Below, piece by piece: positions 34,857 through 44,724 of a DNA stretch of 64,000 bases (its first letter is position 1; each line of letters starts with the position of its first letter). Source of the stretch: GCA-002727735 sp036159515 (GTDB lineage: Bacteria; Bacteroidota; Bacteroidia; Flavobacteriales_D; Parvicellaceae); assembly GCA_036159515.1 (NCBI GenBank), contig JAYYEV010000043.1, forward strand, positions 1 through 64,000, written 5' to 3'. Both the position numbers and the translations under genes were made by a program. The notes beneath the pieces were generated by a model, which had not been told where the DNA came from, searched no databases, and saw nothing but the letters and a program-made list of their open reading frames with translations.

Positions 34857-37303
34857 TACCTTAATTGACCGTTAGTTTCTTTTAAAATGCAATGTTGTAT
34901 TTGATGCATTACTTTGTCAACCTCTTTGTCTGTTAGTGTTCTTTTGGGGTGTAGAAATTGAAAGCGAAGACCATATGCTTTCTTTTCTACAAATTGTTTT
35001 TTATTTCTGTAGATATCAAAAAGACTAATCCCCTGTAACAAGTTTGTTTTCACATTTTTGGTGGCATTGATGATATCAGCTAAAGTGACCTGTTCATCAA
35101 TCAGAATGGATAAATCACGATAAACTTTTTGAAATTTATTAATGGGGGTATACTTTATAAGATTTTTTTGACATAATTGGTAAATGTTATCCCAGTAAAG
35201 TTCCGCCATGTAACAAGGTTCCTTAATCTCTAGTTGATCAGTTAAATGGGAATTAATTAAGCCACATTTTCCAACTATTTTGTTTCCAACTTGATACGAA
35301 ATACCTCCACTAAATAGCTCATTACTTTCAAAAATGGTTTCTTCTTGTGTAATCCCCAGTAAAGAAAATATACTCTCCACATATCCCTTTAGTTGATAAA
35401 ATGAAGTTTCTTTTTTCCCCCCATACCAATGTTCTTCATGTTGAAGTCCTTTTAAAGCAATAATTAGATGTTTTTCTTCGTGAAATTTATGTTGATTTAA
35501 TTGATATGTTTTACCCCATTCAAAAAGTTGCACATTAGCTTCTCCATGATCTTGGTTATACTTTATCACATCTAGCATATTTAGCACCAACGTTTGTCTA
35601 AGCACTTCAGTGTCAGAGCTTAGCGGGTTTAGCAGTTTTACATAAGCCTCTTCATTTAAACCAGTATGTGTTAAATTCTTGCTTTGATGTGTGGCTGTTA
35701 ATGAATTATTAAGCAATTCATTAAAACCTCTCGCAGAAAGATAATCACTTACTTTTTTTTGAGTTGAAACGCTATTTCTCATTGGTGTAAATGAAGGGGA
35801 GCTATTTATTTTTGGAGAAATAATTACATTATTATAACCATATATCCTTAATACTTCTTCTGCTACATCGGATTCTCTATTTACATCCACTCTGTAGTCG
35901 GGTATCTTTAAGCGATAGGAGGAGTTTTTTATAGGCGTATTTGATATTTCAAGTAAGGTTAAAATGGAGTTAATTTCTCCATCCGTGATGGAAATTCCAC
36001 AGAGCTTTCTTATGGAATTATAATCTGCTTCGCAATGATGAAAGTGTTGAGTTTTAGGACTGTTGTTGACATCAAAGATTGATGACCCAACATTCCCCCC
36101 AGCTATTTCCAAGATTAATTCTACCGCTTTTTTTAAAGCAGGTATTACCATTTTAGGATCAACTCCCCTTTCGTATCTGAACGATGCGTCTGTGTTAAGA
36201 CCATGTCTTTTAGCTGTTTTTCGAATATTTACAGGATCAAATAAGGCGCTTTCTAAAAAAATGTGTTTTGTTTTACTGCTAACGCCTGATTTTAACCCCC
36301 CGAAAACACCTGCAATGCACATTTCTTTTTCATCGTCACATATCATCAAATCTTCCTCATTTAACTTTCTTTCTGTACCGTCTAACGTAGTGAATGAAGT
36401 ATCACCTTTAGGACATCGAATTTTTATGTGTTGATTTGAAATTTCATCTAAATCAAATGCGTGAAGTGGTTGACCCAGCTCATGGAGTACATAATTAGTA
36501 GCATCTACTATATTATTTATGCTTTTCACTCCTATCGAAGTTAATTTATTCTTTAACCAATTAGGGCTCGATTTTACTTGAACGTCATTCAAAATTATGC
36601 CAGTATATCGAATGCATTTTTTTGGCTCAAGAACAGAAACTTTAAATGTGTTGTTTTTTTTCTGATCAAAATTTATTGTATCTAGTAAGGGCTTTAGTTT
36701 TTGATCTATTTCAATTTTAGAATTATATTTCAGAACAGCCATAAGATCTCTAGCTACACCATAGTGCGACATGGCATCAGCCCTATTTGGTGTTAGTCCT
36801 ATTTCAAAGATGGTATCCACTTCTACATCAAATACAGAACTAGCTTGATCACCAGCCTTATACTTGTCTGACAAGATCATTATTCCATCGTGACTTTCAC
36901 CTATTCCAATTTCATCTTCGGCACATATCATTCCATTAGACTCAATTCCTCTAATTTTGGCTTTTTTTATTTTTAATGGATCATGATTGATGGGGAAAAT
37001 GGTTGTCCCTGGTAAAGCGACTAATACTTTTTGATTTATTCCCACATTTGGAGCTCCACATATGATTTGACTTAGTTCTCCGTCTCCGATGTCAACATGA
37101 GTGATTTTTAATTTATCTGCGTTAGGATGTTTTTCACATTTTTTAATTTCTCCCACTACGATTCCATTTAACCCTCCTTTGATGTTTTCGTATTGCTCTG
37201 ATTTTTCTACTTCTAGACCAATATCTGTTAACATTTCGCTAGTTTCTTCTGCTGTTAAATCGAAATCCAATATTTCTTTAATCCAGTTGAGAGAAATTTT
37301 CAT
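34856..37303 (-). CDS. pheT: Phenylalanine-tRNA ligase beta subunit
   Basis: The beta subunit of the alpha2-beta2 PheRS that charges tRNA-Phe. The start at 37303 gives the family opening MKISLNWIKEILDFDL and 815 residues, the standard size; an in-frame ATG 32 codons upstream adds non-family sequence. Domains in order are the tRNA-binding OB domain (40-150; KITHVDIGDGELSQIICGAP), B3/B4 editing (205-400), B5, the core catalytic-like domain, and the C-terminal anticodon-binding FDX-ACB domain. pheS is 18 kb away, and tRNA-Phe is divergent next door. Confidence 0.96.
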   Translation of the reverse strand: MKISLNWIKEILDFDLTAEETSEMLTDIGLEVEKSEQYENIKGGLNGIVVGEIKKCEKHPNADKLKITHVDIGDGELSQIICGAPNVGINQKVLVALPGTTIFPINHDPLKIKKAKIRGIESNGMICAEDEIGIGESHDGIMILSDKYKAGDQASSVFDVEVDTIFEIGLTPNRADAMSHYGVARDLMAVLKYNSKIEIDQKLKPLLDTINFDQKKNNTFKVSVLEPKKCIRYTGIILNDVQVKSSPNWLKNKLTSIGVKSINNIVDATNYVLHELGQPLHAFDLDEISNQHIKIRCPKGDTSFTTLDGTERKLNEEDLMICDDEKEMCIAGVFGGLKSGVSSKTKHIFLESALFDPVNIRKTAKRHGLNTDASFRYERGVDPKMVIPALKKAVELILEIAGGNVGSSIFDVNNSPKTQHFHHCEADYNSIRKLCGISITDGEINSILTLLEISNTPIKNSSYRLKIPDYRVDVNRESDVAEEVLRIYGYNNVIISPKINSSPSFTPMRNSVSTQKKVSDYLSARGFNELLNNSLTATHQSKNLTHTGLNEEAYVKLLNPLSSDTEVLRQTLVLNMLDVIKYNQDHGEANVQLFEWGKTYQLNQHKFHEEKHLIIALKGLQHEEHWYGGKKETSFYQLKGYVESIFSLLGITQEETIFESNELFSGGISYQVGNKIVGKCGLINSHLTDQLEIKEPCYMAELYWDNIYQLCQKNLIKYTPINKFQKVYRDLSILIDEQVTLADIINATKNVKTNLLQGISLFDIYRNKKQFVEKKAYGLRFQFLHPKRTLTDKEVDKVMHQIQHCILKETNGQLR

Positions 37304-37407
37304 TAAAAATCTTTTTGAAAGCGTAAAAATAATGGCTTTTCTCGGATAACAAACATGTAATTGGAATTTCCTCTTTCTGGTTCTGGCACTAATCAACATA
37401 AAAAAGA

Positions 37408-37436
37408 TTGATACAATTAAAATTTTTTTATTTTTG
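37408..37436 (+). promoter_or_regulatory. Bacteroidota-type promoter of tRNA-Phe
   Basis: TTG at 37408-37410, an 18-base spacer, then TATTTTTG at 37429-37436, a perfect TAnnTTTG. It lies 14 bp before the tRNA. It lies in the divergent gap with pheT. Confidence 0.6.
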
Positions 37437-37450
37437 GCCCACCTTAAGCT

Positions 37451-37523
<73 letters not shown>

Positions 37524-37530
37524 CTTTAGA

Positions 37531-37558
37531 AGCCCTCAATTTTGGGGGCTTTTTTTTT
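37531..37558 (+). terminator. Intrinsic terminator after tRNA-Phe
   Basis: A 7-bp stem AGCCCTC (37531-37537) with GGGGGCT (37544-37550), including one T-G pair, and a 6-base loop. It is followed by eight T residues (37551-37558). It lies 7 bp after the tRNA and just before the histidine kinase promoter. Confidence 0.88.
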
Positions 37559-37584
37559 GTCAAATTAAATTACTTCTAACTTTG
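37557..37584 (+). promoter_or_regulatory. Bacteroidota-type promoter of the histidine kinase gene
   Basis: TTG (37557-37559, partly within the terminator T-tract), a 17-base spacer, and TAACTTTG (37577-37584), a perfect TAnnTTTG. The TTG start codon is only 8 bp downstream, which implies a nearly leaderless mRNA. Confidence 0.5.
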
Positions 37585-37591
37585 CATAGTC

Positions 37592-38497
37592 TTGAAAAAG
37601 GGAATAAAAAGTAATAGAACATTAATCATATTTTATATTCTGATTTCTTATGTAATACTTCAGTTTTTGTGGTGGGGTTTTCACATTATCGATTTATCTG
37701 AGCAAATTGACGCGGACAAAAGTGAGATTAATAGTACAATAAGGATGATTATAGGAGAAGCGGCTGTTTTTATTTTAATCATTTTTATAGGGGCATATTA
37801 CGTAATTAGATCCTACTACAATGAATTAGCTCTTTTTAAAAAAGAGAAAAATTTTGCCCTCTCGGTCACACATGAATTAAAAACACCAATAGCTACCTCT
37901 AAATTATTTGCTCAAACCTTATTAAAGAGAAGTAATTTAGGGGAAGCACAAAAAAAGGAAAGTCTTGAAAAAATTATTGAGGAGCAAAATAGATTAAATG
38001 CTTTAGTGGAAAAAATTTTGTTAGCTAGCTCCATTGATGATATGAGAAGCCAGATAGAAAAAAAACCAGTTAATATCAATAAAACAATAGATAGTATTTT
38101 AACTCAAATTAGAGAAACTCATCATGTCATTAATAATATTGAAAAAGATTTAACCATCAATGGAGATGAATTTTATCTCATTTCATTATTTCAAAATTTG
38201 ATTGATAATGCTTTAAAATATGCTGAAAAAAATACCACGGTCACTATTTCTAGTACAAGGCATCAAGGTGCGATTCTAATTCAGGTAGCAGATGAAGGAA
38301 TTGGTATAAAAAACGAATTCAAAGAATTAATTTTTGAGCGTTTTTTTCGAATAGGTGATGAAGAAACAAGAGATACAAAAGGAACTGGTTTAGGATTATT
38401 TTTAGTAAAAGAAATTGTTAAACTTCACGATGGAGAGATTACATGCAGAGATAACTCGCCAAAAGGAACCATATTTGAGATAAAATTTAATAGTTGA
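37592..38497 (+). CDS. Membrane sensor histidine kinase (orphan)
   Basis: A 301-residue sensor kinase with two N-terminal transmembrane helices (about 10-30 and 53-72) and only some 22 residues between them, so almost no external sensor domain. HisKA follows with phospho-acceptor His94 (SVTHELKTP). The HATPase domain has the N box LIDNALKYAE, the G1 box DEGIGI and the G2 box GTGLGLFL. No response regulator gene adjoins. The start is TTG at 37592, because the next in-frame ATG is at codon 52, inside the second helix. It overlaps no gene and ends 2 bp before gpmI. Confidence 0.88.
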   Translation: MKKGIKSNRTLIIFYILISYVILQFLWWGFHIIDLSEQIDADKSEINSTIRMIIGEAAVFILIIFIGAYYVIRSYYNELALFKKEKNFALSVTHELKTPIATSKLFAQTLLKRSNLGEAQKKESLEKIIEEQNRLNALVEKILLASSIDDMRSQIEKKPVNINKTIDSILTQIRETHHVINNIEKDLTINGDEFYLISLFQNLIDNALKYAEKNTTVTISSTRHQGAILIQVADEGIGIKNEFKELIFERFFRIGDEETRDTKGTGLGLFLVKEIVKLHDGEITCRDNSPKGTIFEIKFNS

Positions 38498-38499
38498 TA

Positions 38500-40005
38500 A
38501 TGGAAAAAAAGACTGCATTAATCATTTTAGATGGTTGGGGCATTGGAAACCAAGATAGTTCTGATGGTGTCTATAAAGCACATACCCCTTTTTTTGATCA
38601 GATCTTTAAAAATAACAATAGTGCAACGTTAGAAACCTTTGGTGAGAAAGTAGGCTTACCAAAGGGACAGATGGGGAACTCCGAGGTAGGCCATCTTAAT
38701 ATTGGTGCAGGTAGAATAGTTTATCAAGACTTATTAAAAATAGATCGTGCCATAGAAGATAAAACATTTCACCATCATCCTACCATTTTAGAAGCCATTC
38801 AATATGCTAAAGTTAATCAAAGCACCATTCATTTAATGGGTTTGGTATCAACTGGCGGTGTTCATTCGTCTCTTAATCATCTATTGTCATTATGCGATGT
38901 TCTTAAAGAATGGCCTCAAATACCTGTTCAAATACATGGTTTTAGTGATGGGAGAGATTGCGATCCCCATTCTGGAAAACTTTATTTTAAACAACTTATT
39001 GATCATATAAAAGACACTAATATTAATCTGGCTTCGATAATAGGGCGCTACTATGCAATGGATCGTGATCAAAGGTGGGATAGGATAAAAAAAGCATACG
39101 ATTTACTTATAAATGCTGAGGGGAAAACATATGATAATTGTGAATCCGCTTTTCTGGATCAATACAATTTAGGTATTTCGGATGAATTTATCCCTCCCAT
39201 TTCATTTAGTCAACATGGGAAGATAGAAGATAAGGATGTGGTCATTTGTTTTAATTTTCGTACGGATCGATGTAGACAAATTTCTACTGTTTTGACTCAG
39301 AAAGATTTCATGGATTTTGAAATGAAGAAATTGGACATAAAGTACCTCACCATGACTAATTATGATAGAACATTTGAAGGGGTAGATGTAATTTATGACA
39401 AGGAAAATATACCAAACACGTTAGGAGAAGTGATTAGTGTAAATGGAAAATCTCAGCTTAGAATTGCTGAAACCGAAAAATATCCTCATGTCACTTATTT
39501 TTTAAGTGGAGGAAGAGAGCTTGAGTTTGAAGGTGAAAATAGAATTGTAGCTAGCTCTCCCAAGGTAGCAACTTATGACTTAAAGCCTGAAATGAGTGCC
39601 TTCGAAGTAACATCCAGTTGCATTTCATTTACTAATGAAAATAACCCTGATTTTATTTGCTTAAACTATGCAAATCCAGATATGGTTGGTCATACGGGAG
39701 TACCAGATGCTATTTTAAAAGCATGTGAGACTGTAGACCAGTGCCTTAAAGAGCTAACTACATTTTTAGTCGGTCAAAACTATGCTGTATTGGTTATTGC
39801 AGATCATGGTAATGCGGATAAGATGTTTAATGAGGATGGGTCAGCTCATACAGCACATACGTTAAATCTTGTTCCAGTAGTTTTAATGGGAGTAGATTCA
39901 AAAATCACAAATGGCAAATTAGCAGATGTAGCACCAACTATTTTAGATTTAATGGGTTTAGAAAAGCCAATAGAAATGACAGGCGTTTCTATTATTCAGT
40001 CCTAA
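38500..40005 (+). CDS. gpmI: 2,3-bisphosphoglycerate-independent phosphoglycerate mutase
   Basis: A manganese-dependent glycolytic enzyme interconverting 3- and 2-phosphoglycerate, 501 residues from the ATG at 38500. The metal-binding LIILDGWGIG (Asp11) and the phosphoserine site GNSEVGH (Ser61) are visible, together with HGFSDGRDCDP and ANPDMVGHTG. The second metal cluster is VIADHGNADKM with a later HTAHTLN. The 3' end overlaps the convergent T9SS cargo gene by 14 bp. With pyk at 58403 it supplies lower glycolysis. Confidence 0.96.
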   Translation: MEKKTALIILDGWGIGNQDSSDGVYKAHTPFFDQIFKNNNSATLETFGEKVGLPKGQMGNSEVGHLNIGAGRIVYQDLLKIDRAIEDKTFHHHPTILEAIQYAKVNQSTIHLMGLVSTGGVHSSLNHLLSLCDVLKEWPQIPVQIHGFSDGRDCDPHSGKLYFKQLIDHIKDTNINLASIIGRYYAMDRDQRWDRIKKAYDLLINAEGKTYDNCESAFLDQYNLGISDEFIPPISFSQHGKIEDKDVVICFNFRTDRCRQISTVLTQKDFMDFEMKKLDIKYLTMTNYDRTFEGVDVIYDKENIPNTLGEVISVNGKSQLRIAETEKYPHVTYFLSGGRELEFEGENRIVASSPKVATYDLKPEMSAFEVTSSCISFTNENNPDFICLNYANPDMVGHTGVPDAILKACETVDQCLKELTTFLVGQNYAVLVIADHGNADKMFNEDGSAHTAHTLNLVPVVLMGVDSKITNGKLADVAPTILDLMGLEKPIEMTGVSIIQS

Positions 40006-41686
40006 TTAAATGAACATATCCACTAATTAAGGTAGAATTATAATTGTATTTTTTTGACTCTGGATCAACTATGTAATAATAAATACCCTCCTTTAATTTA
40101 TCTCCACTTTCATAATGTGTGCCGGTCCAATCATTTTGGTAGTCTTCATTCACATAAACTAGTTTCCCCCAACGATTATATATCAGCACAGATGGATTAG
40201 GGTAGTCATCTAAGTTAACTGGGACAAAGAAATCATTTATCCCATCACTATTTGGTGTGAATACATTTATGTTTTCTATAGGGCATTGATTCCAAACCAA
40301 AGTGCTGTCACTTATTTCTTGATTACAACCGTCTACTATATTAAGGATGAAATATTGTGTAGAATCTGGGCTAACTATAATAGAGTCTTGGTTAGCTCCA
40401 TTAGACCAAATCAACGATTTTGGTTCTATTCCACCTCCCCATTCGCTTTGTATCATTGCCGATTCGAAAAGTTCACTACATATGTTTAAACTATCAGGGA
40501 GGGATAAAAATAATGGAGGATAATCACTAATGTAAATATTGGCGGTAGTGGTATCAAAACTTCCGGAACATCGTTCGTAAATCACATTTAACACAACAGT
40601 TTCAGTAGACTCTGAAATGGTATCTAAGTTAGGGTAGATAAAAAGAGTATCAGAAAATTGTCCTGCTGGAATAATTAAGCTATCACTTATTTCTGGATAG
40701 TCTAATGAGGGTGTTGCAGTACCCCCTACGTCAAAATAAACAACAAAGTCATTACTAGCATCTGGTCTGTCAAATGTAAAATAAGCAGCATTACAACCTT
40801 CATACAGAAGGGTATCACTATTTGCAATTCCGCTTGAAACACTAACACTTCCATTTGAGCTAAAGCTACCCGCTTCTAAAAACACCCACGAATCTAAATT
40901 GGCATCTGAACCATCCGCTAATGCCAGTCTGATGTGATATATCTCTCCACATTGGACCACTGTGGTAGCGGTGAATGATGTGGTAAATCCATTACAAGAT
41001 AGGGTTTGTGGAAAAGTGGACTGATTGTCAATATAATACTGGCTATTTAGCAGATTATTGACAGAGCTTATTGTGATGGGAAGTGGAGGACTTGAATTAG
41101 GAACGTTTGCAATATTAATGGACCCATTAGGGAAACTAGAAGGGGAAGAATAAGGACCTGATATTCCTGGTCCAGAAATGAAAAAACCAAACACATCATT
41201 ATACTCAGAATTGATCCAAGTTAAGTATTCATTAGATCCAAAAACATAGTTAAAAGATAGTGTATCTGAATTAGGAATAAAGTCAAACTCAAGCGTGGCC
41301 ACATCAAAAATACCCGATACGTTAAAAGGCTGATTAATTAATGGAGGTACACTGTTAGCTATGTTTAGTAAATCAGGATCACTATTTGTGCTAAAAGGAA
41401 TATTCCCTGAGCCAAATCCGTTTGGGTCTAAATCAATAATATCACCAGTTGAAAGGACAACTCCACTATCTATACCTAAGTTTGAATTAATGGCATTAAA
41501 AAAACCAACTTGGATGGGATCTCCTTGATAAGTGACATTATTTGCTGAAACACCTCCACCCAATAGGACGTTATTAATAAGATGATTTGAATTGTTGTAT
41601 GGGTTGGCGTTTGATATTGTAATTTGGGCATGGTTGTTGACTAATAACCACATGGAGACAATTAGAAAGACAACATGAGCATTCAT
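39992..41686 (-). CDS. Choice-of-anchor L protein with type B T9SS sorting domain
   Basis: A 564-residue secreted protein. After a signal peptide comes a choice-of-anchor L domain (residues 22-275; GVVLSTGDIIDLDPNG, FNYVFGSNEYLTW, VFGFFISGPGISGPY). A Calx-beta-like stretch follows (about 300-390). A type B gliding/CHU_C C-terminal signal closes the protein (VFTPNSDGINDFFVP, LIYNRWGKLVY, LKEGIYYYIV). Proteins of this build are exported by T9SS and attached to the surface, possibly as adhesins. The ligand is unknown. Confidence 0.9.
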   Translation of the reverse strand: MNAHVVFLIVSMWLLVNNHAQITISNANPYNNSNHLINNVLLGGGVSANNVTYQGDPIQVGFFNAINSNLGIDSGVVLSTGDIIDLDPNGFGSGNIPFSTNSDPDLLNIANSVPPLINQPFNVSGIFDVATLEFDFIPNSDTLSFNYVFGSNEYLTWINSEYNDVFGFFISGPGISGPYSSPSSFPNGSINIANVPNSSPPLPITISSVNNLLNSQYYIDNQSTFPQTLSCNGFTTSFTATTVVQCGEIYHIRLALADGSDANLDSWVFLEAGSFSSNGSVSVSSGIANSDTLLYEGCNAAYFTFDRPDASNDFVVYFDVGGTATPSLDYPEISDSLIIPAGQFSDTLFIYPNLDTISESTETVVLNVIYERCSGSFDTTTANIYISDYPPLFLSLPDSLNICSELFESAMIQSEWGGGIEPKSLIWSNGANQDSIIVSPDSTQYFILNIVDGCNQEISDSTLVWNQCPIENINVFTPNSDGINDFFVPVNLDDYPNPSVLIYNRWGKLVYVNEDYQNDWTGTHYESGDKLKEGIYYYIVDPESKKYNYNSTLISGYVHLIRTE

Positions 41687-41777
41687 AATTTAAAGATATC
41701 AAATAATTAAGACTTCTTTTTTAGATGAAAAAAAGATAATTCCTAATTTCACCACTCTTTTTGATTAGCATTTAAAA

Positions 41778-44723
41778 ATGAAAAAAGCCATTAAATATTT
41801 CATCAGATTTTTCTTAGTTACATTAATTCTAGTATTATCATTTCTAATTATCATTCCATATTTTTTTAAAGAGGAAATAGAGGTTATGGTAAAGGATCAG
41901 GCTTCTAATTATTTGGATGCTGATTTGGAATTTGATCATGTTTCAATTTCAGCCATTTCATCATTTCCTGAGCTAAAAGTGGGGGTTTCTGAGTTAAAAC
42001 TAGTGGGTAATAATGTGTTTGAAGGTGTAGAACTGATACATGTTCATCAGCTTGATCTAGAAATGGATCTGTGGAAAGTTATATTTAACCAAGAGTATGA
42101 AGTAAAATATATTTCCCTGTCTAGTCCTGTTATACAGCTTATCACATTGGATAATGGTGAGTCCAATTACGATATTTATAAAACAGACACCATTAATGAA
42201 AATGTTGCGATACCCGAAATGAACGAATCTCCTATTAAGTTTAAGCTGGAAAAATATGAACTGAAGAATGCTCAGCTTTTATACAAAGATGATTTATATC
42301 AGCTATCTGTACAAATTGATTCTTTAGATCACGATGGGGAATTCGTAATGCATGCAGATACGTTTGATTTAAATACGATAACGAAGGCAAGTACATTTAA
42401 TTTTGAATATGAAGGAGTTAAATTAATAGATGATGTAGCCCTAAGATTTCTTTTTAATGGAGCCATCGTCTTTGAAAACGAAGATATAATTTTTCAAATT
42501 AGAGAAAATAAGACCAGTTTAAATGAGTTAGATCTTTCATTTTATGGTGGAATTAACATGAAGCCAGATAGCTATGAATTGGATGTTAGATTAGCTACTA
42601 TTGACCAGTCATTTAGACATTTTTTAAGTCTAATTCCTATAACCTATCAGAAAGACTTTAACAATTTGGAAATAGAAGGAGAATTTAACGTTGAAAGTAC
42701 CTTTAGTGGCATTTACACTGATAATGATGTGCCTTCTTTTGATATTTCGCTAGAAGTTAACAATGGTTATGCAAAATATCCAGATTTAAATGATCCTATT
42801 GAAAATATCAAATTATCATTTAAGACTACCTTCCCTGGAGGATCAAACTATGATGATTTACAAGTAAGTTTAGAATCTATGAATTTCTCTTTTTTAAATT
42901 CTAAATTTAAGTTGTCATTTTTTGGAAATCATTTTATTAGTGATCCTTTTATATCTGCTGATTTATCTTCAAATCTAAATTTAGCTGAATTATCAAAAGT
43001 ATACCCTCTTGATTCTATAAGTATAAACGGGAATTGCAGAACCGACATTCACATAAAAGGAAGTTATTCGTCTATTGAAAAAGAACAATATGATCTCTTT
43101 GAAGCGGGTGGTATATTTGATCTTACTGACTTCGAATTCACTTCTAAAGACTTAGATAACCCATTGGGTATAAGTAATATGTTCTTTGAGATACAGCCTC
43201 AAAAACTGAAGCTGGATAAGTTGTTATTCAAAACAGGCCAATCTGACATTCAACTCAATGGTGAAGTCACAAATTATTGGCCATATATTTTGAGAAATGA
43301 AAAATTAAATGGTTCATTCACTTTGAATAGTTCTTACTTAAATTTAGATGAATTTATGCCTGCGTATGAAACCGAAAATTCGGATTCAATTCCATTGGAT
43401 TCAACAACATTAGAAACTGATAATGAAGTGATTTCTGTTCCAGAAAATATTTACTTTAGGTTTGAATCCAACATCAATTCACTAATGTATGATAGTATGC
43501 CGATAAAAAAATTTAACGGCATTTTAAAGATAGAAGATGGAAAAATAAACCTGGATCAGTTTAACATGCAATTATTTAGAGGACAAATCTCCTTAAATGG
43601 GACTTACTATGGTGTTAGCAATAAAAGGGCAAAACTAAATATGGAGTTAGATATTAAGGATATTTCTTTCAAAGAATCATACACTTACTTTGAGAGCATA
43701 AAAAAATACACCCCCTTGGTAAAATATTTTGATGGTAATTTTTCTACTTTTTTAGAAGCGGATGTTTTACTTAATGAATTTTATTATCCTGTTTATACAG
43801 AAATATCAAGTAAAGGAAAATTAGTCTCTGATGAGGTTCAAATTTTAAGTAATTCGCCCATTGAAAAGTTAAAATCATATGCTCCCACTCTTTTTGTAGA
43901 TAATGAAAAAATGAAAGATTTAAACGTATCCTATTCTCTTTCTGATGGGAAATTTATATTAGAAGAAACACCCATTAAATTAAATAACCATACTCTATCT
44001 GTAAGCGGATTTACTTCTTTGGGTCAAGAGATAGGATATAAAATAGAAACAGAGATACCAATTAAGGAATTAAAGAACTCCACTAGTTCAATTAGTAGTT
44101 TATTAAAAGAAACTAATATTGGAACTAATAAGGGCAACATACCGCTGACAGTTCTAGTAAATGGAGATTTGAAAAACCCTACCTATTCAACTAGTTTAGG
44201 AGAGTTAAAAATGGATTTACTAGAAAAGGGAAAAGATATCATTACAGAAAAAGTAGATAAAGTAAAAAAAGAAGCATTAGAGGAAGCGCAAAAAAAAGCA
44301 GATGATATTATCAGATTAGCCCAATTGAAAGCACAGCAAATTAGAGATGAAGGGGAGAATAAAGCTAAACTTATTGAAGATGAGGCCATCCGAAATAAAG
44401 CAAAAGCGGACCAAAAAACTAAGGAAGAAGTGTCTAAATTAAGAGATGAAGGGTATAAAGTAGCTGATAAACTTATTGAGGAGGCTAACACCCCGTTAGC
44501 TAAAATAGCGGCTGAGAAAACAGCTAAAAAAATGAAATCCCAAACGGACAAGAAAGCAGATGCTTTAGAGCTGAAGTTAAATGCGGAGTCTAAAAAAATT
44601 CAAAACGCAGCTTTTAAGCAAGCAAAAAACCTAAGAGAAGAAGCAAATTCAAATGCAGATAATGTAGAAAATAAGGCAGAAGAAGAAGCAAATAAAATTT
44701 TAGAAGCAGCAAAAAACAAGTAA
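41778..44723 (+). CDS. AsmA-like protein with long coiled-coil C-terminus
   Basis: A large envelope protein of the AsmA superfamily, members of which are thought to bridge membranes for phospholipid transport. In 981 residues there is an N-terminal transmembrane helix (FFLVTLILVLSFLIIIPYFF), an AsmA/DUF3971-like beta-rich body (about 30-800) and a Lys/Glu/Ala-rich helical tail (about 808-981, for example EALEEAQKKADDIIRLAQLK). The body has PEIKVGVSEL-type repeats near the start and a terminal SLGELKMDLLEKG. The tail carries about one-quarter Lys and no Cys. It lies 1 bp before the dipeptidase gene. Confidence 0.82.
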   Translation: MKKAIKYFIRFFLVTLILVLSFLIIIPYFFKEEIEVMVKDQASNYLDADLEFDHVSISAISSFPELKVGVSELKLVGNNVFEGVELIHVHQLDLEMDLWKVIFNQEYEVKYISLSSPVIQLITLDNGESNYDIYKTDTINENVAIPEMNESPIKFKLEKYELKNAQLLYKDDLYQLSVQIDSLDHDGEFVMHADTFDLNTITKASTFNFEYEGVKLIDDVALRFLFNGAIVFENEDIIFQIRENKTSLNELDLSFYGGINMKPDSYELDVRLATIDQSFRHFLSLIPITYQKDFNNLEIEGEFNVESTFSGIYTDNDVPSFDISLEVNNGYAKYPDLNDPIENIKLSFKTTFPGGSNYDDLQVSLESMNFSFLNSKFKLSFFGNHFISDPFISADLSSNLNLAELSKVYPLDSISINGNCRTDIHIKGSYSSIEKEQYDLFEAGGIFDLTDFEFTSKDLDNPLGISNMFFEIQPQKLKLDKLLFKTGQSDIQLNGEVTNYWPYILRNEKLNGSFTLNSSYLNLDEFMPAYETENSDSIPLDSTTLETDNEVISVPENIYFRFESNINSLMYDSMPIKKFNGILKIEDGKINLDQFNMQLFRGQISLNGTYYGVSNKRAKLNMELDIKDISFKESYTYFESIKKYTPLVKYFDGNFSTFLEADVLLNEFYYPVYTEISSKGKLVSDEVQILSNSPIEKLKSYAPTLFVDNEKMKDLNVSYSLSDGKFILEETPIKLNNHTLSVSGFTSLGQEIGYKIETEIPIKELKNSTSSISSLLKETNIGTNKGNIPLTVLVNGDLKNPTYSTSLGELKMDLLEKGKDIITEKVDKVKKEALEEAQKKADDIIRLAQLKAQQIRDEGENKAKLIEDEAIRNKAKADQKTKEEVSKLRDEGYKVADKLIEEANTPLAKIAAEKTAKKMKSQTDKKADALELKLNAESKKIQNAAFKQAKNLREEANSNADNVENKAEEEANKILEAAKNK

Positions 44724-44724
44724 A

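Noticed and set aside
37304..37399. N-terminal extension of PheT from an upstream in-frame ATG
   Set aside because: The extra 32 residues are basic and lack family similarity. MKISLNWIKEIL at 37303 is the normal opening.
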